Positions 1-5,239 of a DNA stretch of 5,239 bases are shown in pieces. The notes below the pieces were generated by a model, which saw only the letters and a list, made by a program, of their open reading frames with translations, did no database searches and was not told the origin of the DNA. Positions within the stretch are counted from its first letter, which is position 1. The number at the start of each line of letters is the position of its first letter. Origin of the DNA: Thermotoga sp. 4484_232. GTDB lineage: Bacteria; Thermotogota; Thermotogae; Thermotogales; Thermotogaceae. Position numbers and translations under genes: made by a program. Location: the NCBI GenBank assembly GCA_002084985.1, contig MZGO01000063.1, positions 1 to 5,239 of the forward strand, read 5' to 3'.

Positions 1-441
1 GAATACATAGAAAAACACTCGAATGACGAAGAAGCTCTTGAAAAAGCCTGTGAGATATTCAATATAGATCCTGAAAACGTGTCGATTGAGCCTTTGGATG
101 AAAATGAGGAATTTGAAATGGCAAAGAACATTGCACTCTATCATCATGAAAAGTTCGATGGATCAGGTTATCCTTACGGTTTAAAAAATGATGATATACC
201 GATGGAGGCTTTGATAGCGGCTTTTGTCGATGTGTATGACGCTCTTAGATCTCCAAGACCTTACAAAAGGGCTTTTTCATCGCAGGAAGCTTTCAGGATC
301 ATAACAGAAGGTGATGGGAGAACTATTCCAGAGCATTTCCATCCAGATGTGCTAAGGGTTTTCATAGAGCATTACAAAGAGTTGGAGATTCTATGGGAAA
401 TGGTAAAAGCTGGAAAGACCGAGGATATCATCAGGGAGTGA
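1..441 (+). CDS. HD-GYP domain protein, C-terminal part (5' end outside window)
   Basis: The frame is open from base 1 and stops at TGA 439-441, giving 146 residues of a longer protein; the true start lies upstream. The signature is the second half of an HD-GYP domain: HHEKFDGSGYP at fragment residues 48-58, followed by GL and IP, then DVYDAL (77-82) and RPYK (86-89), and a late FHPDVLRVF stretch. HD-GYP proteins are metal-dependent phosphohydrolases, usually degrading the messenger c-di-GMP. Their first metal-binding HD pair sits upstream of what is visible, so activity cannot be judged here. The usual ARI.AVADVYDAL region reads ALIAAFVDVYDAL, and the usual Gly after GL is Asn; both are mild variations. 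No membrane segment or sensor domain is visible in this part. The gene runs directly into the pseudouridine synthase gene and is probably co-transcribed with it. Family call is sure; substrate is not shown by the sequence. Confidence 0.9.
   Translation, partial: EYIEKHSNDEEALEKACEIFNIDPENVSIEPLDENEEFEMAKNIALYHHEKFDGSGYPYGLKNDDIPMEALIAAFVDVYDALRSPRPYKRAFSSQEAFRIITEGDGRTIPEHFHPDVLRVFIEHYKELEILWEMVKAGKTEDIIRE
433..438 (+). promoter_or_regulatory. Ribosome binding site for the pseudouridine synthase gene
   Basis: AGGGAG lies 8 nt before TTG 447 but only 2 nt before ATG 441. The spacing favours TTG as the true start, which also gives the canonical family N-terminus MRLDRFLA. Confidence 0.5.
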
Positions 442-446
442 TGTTT

Positions 447-1178
447 TTGAGACTCGATAGATTCCTGGCCAACTCCAAGATAGGTACCAGAAAAGAGGTC
501 AAAAGGTTGATAAAAGCGGGTGTGGTGAAGGTGAACGGTAAGATCGTCAAAGACCCGTCGTTTGATGTCGAAAAGAATGATACCGTTGAGGTTAGGGGAA
601 ACAGAGTTGAGCCACCAAGGAAGGTGTACATCGTTCTGAACAAACCAAAAGGTTTTGTATCGAGCACCAGAGATCCCAAAGATCCTACAATTGTCGATCT
701 GATAGATCATCCCTACTCTGAAGATCTCTTTCCCGTTGGAAGGCTGGACAAAGATACCGAGGGACTCATCATTTTGACGAACGATGGAGAATTCGCCCAC
801 AAAGTCATATCACCGAAGTACGCGGTCGAAAGAGAGTATCTGGTGAGGGTTGATAAAAGGGTGAATGATAAAGTCTTGGGAGAGCTCACAAACGGCGTCA
901 AATTGAGAGATGGTCACATTGCTAAAGTAAAGAAGGTGAAGATCCTATCGGAAGATGGAAGGAAAATATCGTTGGTGCTGACGGAGGGGAAATACCACGA
1001 AGTGAAGAGAATGCTTTCAGCCGTAGGATTGAAAGTGTTGAGTCTGAAGAGAATCAGATTGGGTAACTTGAAACTCGATGAAAACATACCTCCAGGAGGT
1101 TGGAGAGAGTTGAGCGAAAAGGAGGTGGCGTCTATACTTGAAGGAGGAGATAGTGAGAAGAATAAAAATAGCACCTGA
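447..1178 (+). CDS. rsuA: RsuA-family rRNA pseudouridine synthase (likely 16S)
   Basis: The product isomerises a specific uridine in ribosomal RNA to pseudouridine in the cytoplasm. An S4 RNA-binding domain occupies about residues 1-51 (MRLDRFLAN, then RLIKAGVVKVNG). The catalytic motif is GRLDKDTEGL with the nucleophilic Asp at residue 101, followed by TNDG and a SPKYAVEREYLV segment. EGKYHEVKRM (180-189) is the late family motif. The VSSTRDPKDPT and EGKYH motifs resemble E. coli RsuA (16S U516) more than RluB, but the target site is inferred, not shown. Length 243 aa is normal. I prefer TTG 447 because of ribosome-site spacing; ATG 441, overlapping the previous stop as TGATG, adds only Met-Phe-Leu in place of Met and remains a real alternative. 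The 3' end overlaps uvrC by 41 nt. Confidence 0.88.
   Translation: MRLDRFLANSKIGTRKEVKRLIKAGVVKVNGKIVKDPSFDVEKNDTVEVRGNRVEPPRKVYIVLNKPKGFVSSTRDPKDPTIVDLIDHPYSEDLFPVGRLDKDTEGLIILTNDGEFAHKVISPKYAVEREYLVRVDKRVNDKVLGELTNGVKLRDGHIAKVKKVKILSEDGRKISLVLTEGKYHEVKRMLSAVGLKVLSLKRIRLGNLKLDENIPPGGWRELSEKEVASILEGGDSEKNKNST
1121..1127 (+). promoter_or_regulatory. Ribosome binding site for uvrC
   Basis: GGAGGTG, inside the end of the pseudouridine synthase gene, lies 10 nt upstream of TTG 1138. A second site, GGAGG at 1143-1147, lies 5 nt before GTG 1153 in the same frame and could serve a start shorter by five residues. The T. maritima UvrC N-terminus, as I recall it, lines up with the TTG start. Confidence 0.5.
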
Positions 1179-2805
1179 AGATCCTGGTGTTTACATTTTC
1201 AAAAAAGATGATAAAGCCATATACGTTGGTAAAGCGAAGAATCTGAAGAAGAGGCTCACATCCTATTTGAAAGGTCATGGTAAGGCCTCCTATATAGTAA
1301 AGGAAGCTGACTGGTTGGATTTCATAGTTCTCAGAAACGAAAGGGAAGCTCTCCTTCTCGAAGCAGAACTCATAAAAAAGGAGCAGCCCAAATACAACGT
1401 TCGCCTTAAAGAAACCGAGTACTATCCCTATATAAGGATATCTGACGATGAAATACCATATGTCGAGGTGGTGAGGAACAAAGTCGGCGGTGGGAGATAC
1501 TATGGTCCATACACCAGTGTTTCTTTCGTCAGGAATCTTCTCGATATTTTGCAGAGACTGTACGGTTTTAGAACGTGTAAGAAGAATCTGAGGAGAGTCA
1601 AAAGGCCCTGTTTTGAGTATCATCTCAGAAGATGCGTTGGACCCTGTATAGGAAACGTTGAAGAACATAGAGTGGCCATAGAAAGTCTGGAAAGATTCCT
1701 GAAAGGAGAGACGGAAAACGTTCTTGAAGAAATAAGAAAGAAAATGGAGCATCATAGCTCGATGCTCGATTTTGAGAACGCCATAAGATACAGAGATATT
1801 CTCTTACGGTTCGAAGACATTCTGAGCTCGCAAGGTGTTATATTGAAAGAGCCACGGAGTCTAGATATCATCACACACGATGACTGGTTATTCATCGTTT
1901 TGAGGATAAGAAACGGCTTCTTGCTTGGGAAACTCGTTTTCGAGATGAGCGAAGGAACTATGGATGATTTCGCAAGGGATTTTTATATTATAAAGGAAAG
2001 AGAGTTTCCTAAGGTGATAATAACCGATGATGCCCCTGAAGAGAACTACTCCTCTTTCGGTGTTGAGTACTTTGGTAGTCCAAGAGACGAGGTTGAAGAG
2101 GATCTTCTTCAAAGAGCAAAGGAAAATCTTTTAAAAGAACGAGAAACGAGGGGTATAAGAAAGGAAAGTTTGAAGCAATTGAAAGAGATCTTGGGACTGC
2201 CTTCTTTTCCAAGAAGAATAGATGGAATAGATATAGCCCACTCTCAAGGAAAGTTCACCGTGGGATCCGTAGTTGTTTTTCAAGATGGTATACCCGACAA
2301 GAGAAGTTACAGACATTACAAACTCGATCTGAAAAACCCAGATGATTACAAATCCGTGTACACGATCGTGAAAAGAAGGTATGAAAAGCATGAGCTTCCA
2401 GATTTATTGTTTGTAGATGGTGGAAAAGGTCAGGTGATGGCAGCTCTTAAAGCGCTAAAGATTTTGAAGAAAGAATGTCCCGTTGTTGGTCTTGCAAAAT
2501 CTGAGGAAAGGATTGTGACTGAAAAATTCGAATTGAAGTTACCTTTATCTCATCCCGCGTTGAGGGCGCTTGTGACTGTCAGGGATGAGGCTCACAGATT
2601 TGCAAATCTGTTTCATAGGAAGGTAAGAGAAAAAGAAAGCCTTTCATCTTTGCTTGATGGTATACCCGGGATAGGTAAGAAGAGAAAAAGAGAGCTGATG
2701 AAGAAATTTGGAACTCTTGACAAAATGCGGAAAGCAAGCATCGAGGAATTGATAGAGGTGGTAAAGAGTAGGAAAATTGCTGAAGAGATATTGAGAAGAG
2801 TCTGA
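1138..2805 (+). CDS. uvrC: UvrABC system protein C, excinuclease subunit
   Basis: UvrC is the dual nuclease of bacterial nucleotide excision repair. With UvrB bound at a lesion it cuts the damaged strand on both sides. At 555 aa it is complete and near the length of T. maritima UvrC. The GIY-YIG domain for the 3' cut covers about residues 13-90: PGVYIF, YVGKAK with Tyr29, Arg39, catalytic Glu75 and Asn87. Four cysteines (147, 158, 166, 170) form the conserved cluster-like region. The UvrB-interacting UVR segment is about 195-230 (SMLDFENAIRYRD). The RNase H-like 5' nuclease shows IDIAHSQG with Asp365, FVDGG with Asp427, and HRF with His486. A helix-hairpin-helix DNA-binding tail begins near 503 (GIPGIGKKRKREL). 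All expected catalytic residues are present. It starts with TTG, 41 nt inside the preceding gene, so translation is probably coupled. Confidence 0.97.
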   Translation: MKEEIVRRIKIAPEDPGVYIFKKDDKAIYVGKAKNLKKRLTSYLKGHGKASYIVKEADWLDFIVLRNEREALLLEAELIKKEQPKYNVRLKETEYYPYIRISDDEIPYVEVVRNKVGGGRYYGPYTSVSFVRNLLDILQRLYGFRTCKKNLRRVKRPCFEYHLRRCVGPCIGNVEEHRVAIESLERFLKGETENVLEEIRKKMEHHSSMLDFENAIRYRDILLRFEDILSSQGVILKEPRSLDIITHDDWLFIVLRIRNGFLLGKLVFEMSEGTMDDFARDFYIIKEREFPKVIITDDAPEENYSSFGVEYFGSPRDEVEEDLLQRAKENLLKERETRGIRKESLKQLKEILGLPSFPRRIDGIDIAHSQGKFTVGSVVVFQDGIPDKRSYRHYKLDLKNPDDYKSVYTIVKRRYEKHELPDLLFVDGGKGQVMAALKALKILKKECPVVGLAKSEERIVTEKFELKLPLSHPALRALVTVRDEAHRFANLFHRKVREKESLSSLLDGIPGIGKKRKRELMKKFGTLDKMRKASIEELIEVVKSRKIAEEILRRV

Positions 2806-2816
2806 TATGGTAGAAT
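2791..2816 (+). promoter_or_regulatory. Possible promoter before the dehydrogenase-mutase pair
   Basis: TAGAAT (2811-2816), five of six matches to TATAAT, is preceded by TGG (2808-2810), an extended -10. The nearest -35-like hexamer is TTGAGA (2791-2796), but the 14-nt spacer is too short for a normal sigma-A promoter, so recognition would rely on the extended -10. It would give a leader of roughly 55 nt. The gap spans the end of uvrC and the 72-bp intergenic stretch. Weak evidence; read-through from uvrC is equally possible because no terminator is visible. Confidence 0.3.
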
Positions 2817-2863
2817 ATTAAAGGCCTTCTTTTCAATTTCAGGCTGATTCTCCACTGCAGGAC

Positions 2864-2871
2864 AAGGAGGG
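2864..2871 (+). promoter_or_regulatory. Strong ribosome binding site for the opine dehydrogenase-like gene
   Basis: AAGGAGGG lies 6 nt before TTG 2878. It fixes the start at TTG, since no in-frame ATG near this position has a comparable site, and the resulting protein begins right at the Rossmann strand (KVAVLGAG). Confidence 0.8.
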
Positions 2872-2877
2872 AAAATC

Positions 2878-3957
2878 TTGAAGGTAGCCGTTCTTGGAGC
2901 CGGGAACGGAGGACAGGCTCTTGCTGGTTATCTTGCCATGAAAGGCTATGATGTTGCTCTCTTCAACAGAAGTTATAGGAGGATCGCTCCGATAATAGCG
3001 ACGAGAAAAATAAGGCTTGAGGGGGAAATCGTTGGGACATATAGGGTCTCTTTTGCAACAACTAACGTTGAGGAAGCCATTAGGGATAGAAAAGTCATAA
3101 TGGTAGTTGTCCCAGCATTTGCGCACAAGGATGTGGCAAGAAAAATCGCTCCGTTTCTCGAAGATGGTCAAATCGTGATCCTGAATCCCGGGAGAACAGG
3201 TGGAGCCATAGAGGTTCTGAACGTTTTCAAAACGATGGGAATCAAGAAGGATGTGATAGTTGCTGAAACTCAAACGTTCGTTTTTGCTTCGAGAATGTCC
3301 AATCCCGGGGTCGTGAGGATATTCAGGATAAAGAATGCTGTTCCCGTCTCGGCACTTCCTGCAAAGAGAAACGAAGAACTCAGAGAGGTTTTGAGTGACT
3401 TGATGCCGGAATTCGAAATAGCCCCCAACGTCATATACACTAGTTTCAACAACATCGGTGCCGTTTTTCATCCTGCCGTTCTTCTTCTGAACGCTGCCAG
3501 GATAGAGTCAACTGCCGGTAAATTCGAATTCTATCTTGAAGGGATCACACCATCTGTTGCAAGGGTTCTAGAGAAAGTCGATTCGGAAAGATGCGAAGTC
3601 ATGAGTATCTTTGGTGTGGAACCTTTAACCGCTCTTGAATGGTTGAACTACGCATATGATGTTGTCGGTGACAATCTGTATGAGGCTATTCACAGCAATT
3701 CGGGATATCAGGGGATATACGCACCTCCAAGCATAGTGAACAGGTACATCTTGGAGGATATTCCAATGAGTCTTGTCCCCATATCTTCGTTTGGGAAGGA
3801 ATTTGGAGTGGGAACCCCGACCATAGACGCGATCATACATGTTGCAGGTGTCATGCTTGGGAAGGATTTCTGGAAAACTGGAAGAACCATCGAGACTTTG
3901 GGATTAAAGGGCATGAGTGTTGAAGAGATACTCAAGATCGTGGAGGAGGGAATGTGA
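2878..3957 (+). CDS. NAD(P)-dependent opine (octopine/nopaline) dehydrogenase family protein
   Basis: This 359-aa protein has the two-domain layout of the octopine/nopaline dehydrogenase family, whose members reversibly join or split an amino acid and a 2-oxo acid through a secondary amine, using NAD(P)H. The N-terminal Rossmann domain opens with VAVLGAGNGG (GxGxxG, Gly7-Gly12). The C-terminal helical domain shows FHPAVLLLNAARIE with probable catalytic His198, then IVNRYILEDIP with Arg289 and the partner Asp294, GVGTPTIDAII, and a GRTIETLGL stretch (335-343) typical of the family. The length is usual. No signal peptide or membrane segment is seen. It follows uvrC after 72 bp and overlaps the next gene by 4 nt (GTGA), so it is almost certainly translated together with the B12 mutase-like protein. 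The actual substrate is unknown; family members act on diverse amino acids, and the neighbour suggests an amino-acid route rather than classical opine use. Confidence 0.88.
   Translation: MKVAVLGAGNGGQALAGYLAMKGYDVALFNRSYRRIAPIIATRKIRLEGEIVGTYRVSFATTNVEEAIRDRKVIMVVVPAFAHKDVARKIAPFLEDGQIVILNPGRTGGAIEVLNVFKTMGIKKDVIVAETQTFVFASRMSNPGVVRIFRIKNAVPVSALPAKRNEELREVLSDLMPEFEIAPNVIYTSFNNIGAVFHPAVLLLNAARIESTAGKFEFYLEGITPSVARVLEKVDSERCEVMSIFGVEPLTALEWLNYAYDVVGDNLYEAIHSNSGYQGIYAPPSIVNRYILEDIPMSLVPISSFGKEFGVGTPTIDAIIHVAGVMLGKDFWKTGRTIETLGLKGMSVEEILKIVEEGM
3942..3950 (+). promoter_or_regulatory. Ribosome binding site for the B12 mutase-like gene
   Basis: GGAGGAGGG lies within the last codons of the dehydrogenase gene; its GGAGG core ends 7 nt before GTG 3954. 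It supports GTG as start of the following open frame and shows the two genes are coupled. Confidence 0.7.
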
Positions 3958-5239
3958 AGATACTGGGAGCTTCCATTGGAAGCGATGTGCATGTTGTGGG
4001 GCTTTTAAATTTTCTGGATATAGCAAAAAGGGAAGGATACGATGTTGTGTATCTAGGTGGAGCGATCCCTGTTGACAGACTTGTAAGGGAGATGGAGAAA
4101 AACCAACCAGATATCGTTGCTATAAGTTACAGACTAGGCTCTGAACCTTTGAAAAAGCTTCTAGATGAGTTGCGGCGTGAGGTGAGGGAAAAGGGACTCG
4201 ATAAGATAGAATACGTGTTTGGAGGAACGATGGAAACGGGAGAGGTTGCAAGAGCATCGGGTATTTTCAAGAAAGTATTCGATGGAACTGAGGAACTGGA
4301 AGACGTTGTGATGTATCTGAGAAAAACCATGAGGGCTTCAAAAGAAGAGATGGAATTTCCTCAAACACTTCATGAGAGGATCGAATTCAAGAAACCTTTT
4401 CCTCTGATTCGCCATCACATAGGGCTTTCAACGATGGAAGAAACTGTGGAAGAGATCGAGAAACTGGCAGAATCGGGGCTTCTCGACATAATATCCATAG
4501 CTCCAGATCAAAACTGCCAGCAGTATTTCTTCGAACCTGAAAAAATGGATCCAAACCAGGATGGTGCTGGGGGAGCTCCCATAAGATCGGTAGAGGATTT
4601 TAAAAGGTTGTACCAAGCCACTAGAAGAGGGAATTATCCTCTGGTTAGATGCTATTCTGGTACGACACACCTTCTGGAATTTTCAAAAATTTTGAAAGAA
4701 ACGATAAACAATGCCTGGGCTGCTATCCCTATCTTTTGGTATTCAGAGCTTGATCGGAGATCGAATCGAGATCTACTCTCTGCTATAAAAGAGAACCTTG
4801 AAGCTATAAAATGGAATGCCGAAAACGACGTTCCCGTTGAGGTAAACGACTCTCACCAGTGGGAGCTGAGGTATGCCCACGATTCCCTTGCTGTTGCAAC
4901 CGCTTATTTGGCTGCATATGTGGCAAAAAAACTCGGCGTTAGATGGTACGTCCAGCAGTTCATGATGAACACGCCTCCTTCGCTCTCTCCCAAAATGGAT
5001 ATAGCGAAGATGATAGCAAAGAGAAAACTCATCGAAACTTTGGAGGATGAAAATTTCGTGGTATTCAGAATGGTAAGGACCGGCCTTCTCTCATTTCCAG
5101 CGGATCCATACAGTGCTATGGGACAACTGGTATCTTCGATGTTCTACGCATCGTACTTGGAACCTCACATAATCCATGTAGTTGCCTACTGTGAAGCCAT
5201 GAAAAGAGCCACAAGTAAGGAGATAATAGAAAGTGTCAA
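3954..5239 (+). CDS. Fused cobalamin-binding / glutamate mutase epsilon-like protein (3' end outside window)
   Basis: An open frame without any stop starts at GTG 3954 and leaves the window after 428 codons. Residues 1 to about 125 are a B12-binding domain: GSDVHVVG carries DxHxxG (Asp11, His13, Gly16), where the His would be the lower cobalt ligand. Ser58-Leu61 (SYRL) stands where SxL is usual, and Gly90-Gly91 is the late GG. This closely follows the small subunit of glutamate mutase. After a charged linker, from about residue 148 a barrel tracks GlmE/MutE in order: IRHHIGLS, LDIISIAPD, LVRCYSGT with Arg232, VEVNDSHQW, MMNTPPSLSPKMDIA, then LSFPADPYSAMGQ. Such enzymes use adenosylcobalamin radicals to rearrange carbon skeletons. 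In glutamate mutase the two parts are separate chains. The family level is well supported by pattern; the substrate is unknown and probably differs from glutamate. Alternative: another B12 enzyme with a similar barrel. Confidence 0.8.
   Translation, partial: MKILGASIGSDVHVVGLLNFLDIAKREGYDVVYLGGAIPVDRLVREMEKNQPDIVAISYRLGSEPLKKLLDELRREVREKGLDKIEYVFGGTMETGEVARASGIFKKVFDGTEELEDVVMYLRKTMRASKEEMEFPQTLHERIEFKKPFPLIRHHIGLSTMEETVEEIEKLAESGLLDIISIAPDQNCQQYFFEPEKMDPNQDGAGGAPIRSVEDFKRLYQATRRGNYPLVRCYSGTTHLLEFSKILKETINNAWAAIPIFWYSELDRRSNRDLLSAIKENLEAIKWNAENDVPVEVNDSHQWELRYAHDSLAVATAYLAAYVAKKLGVRWYVQQFMMNTPPSLSPKMDIAKMIAKRKLIETLEDENFVVFRMVRTGLLSFPADPYSAMGQLVSSMFYASYLEPHIIHVVAYCEAMKRATSKEIIESV

Noticed and set aside
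79..441. Separate small gene starting at GTG 88 or another internal start near 79
   Set aside because: The frame is open from base 1 and the upstream residues continue the HD-GYP domain, so this is the tail of a longer gene, not a complete one.
1132..1755. Long open frame on the - strand opposite uvrC (207 codons)
   Set aside because: Its composition mirrors the uvrC codons (rich in Phe and Ser from antisense of Lys/Glu codons), it has no recognisable domain, and uvrC is certain on the other strand.
1747..1767. 7-bp inverted repeat GAGCATC / GATGCTC with a 7-nt loop
   Set aside because: It sits in the conserved UVR region of uvrC, lacks a following T-run, and is explained by coding for that segment.
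2821..2828. AAGGCCTT palindrome after uvrC followed by a T-rich stretch, as a possible terminator
   Set aside because: A perfect palindrome without a loop cannot form a normal terminator hairpin, and no further stem pairs around it.
2852..2857. CCACTG, reminiscent of a conserved element of the cobalamin riboswitch, ahead of a B12-linked operon
   Set aside because: The whole gap is 72 bp, far too short for a cobalamin riboswitch of roughly 200 nt, and no B12 box or other conserved elements are present.
2839..3471. Open frame on the - strand opposite the dehydrogenase gene (210 codons)
   Set aside because: No family motif and low-quality composition; it is fully explained as the shadow of the well-supported + strand gene.
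4681..4697. Inverted repeat TTTCAAAA / TTTTGAAA with a 1-nt centre
   Set aside because: It lies inside the mutase-like reading frame coding for ordinary residues, is AT-rich and has no usable loop; likely chance.

Overview
The window is a densely packed stretch with five genes, all on the + strand and almost no intergenic DNA. It most likely comes from a thermophilic member of the Thermotogales. The evidence is that nearly all arginine codons are AGA/AGG, the proteins are rich in Lys and Glu, ribosome binding sites are strong GGAGG types, and TTG and GTG starts are common. The UvrC protein also resembles Thermotoga maritima UvrC as I remember it: near-identical length (555 aa here versus 557 aa) and the same N-terminal layout, but clearly not identical. 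I cannot name the species.

Layout. Bases 1-441 hold the C-terminal 146 residues of an HD-GYP domain protein (5' end outside the window). An RsuA-type rRNA pseudouridine synthase starts at the stop codon of the first gene (441 or, preferred, 447) and ends at 1178. uvrC (1138-2805) starts inside it with a 41-nt overlap. These three form a typical tightly coupled housekeeping cluster: c-di-GMP-type signalling, rRNA modification and nucleotide excision repair. A 72-bp gap (2806-2877) with a possible extended -10 promoter follows. Next comes an opine dehydrogenase-like NAD(P)-dependent enzyme (2878-3957), coupled by a 4-nt GTGA overlap to a long open frame that begins at GTG 3954 and runs off the window at 5239.

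The last open frame is the most interesting object. Because it has no stop inside the window it is easy to miss. It reads as an N-terminal adenosylcobalamin-binding domain (DVHVVG, i.e. DxHxxG, then S..L and GG motifs, very like the small subunit of glutamate mutase). A barrel that follows the order of the glutamate mutase epsilon subunit (GlmE/MutE) comes after it. In glutamate mutase these are two separate chains; here they are fused, with the B12 domain first. At least two of the three arginines that hold the substrate carboxylates in GlmE appear to be replaced, so the substrate is probably not glutamate. The adjoining dehydrogenase keeps the family's catalytic His/Asp pair.

Together, the dehydrogenase and the fused B12 mutase look like two steps of an uncharacterised amino-acid (or amino-acid-derived) pathway. 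This is inference; no experiment or database search was possible here. No RNA genes, mobile elements, CRISPR arrays or convincing terminators were seen.
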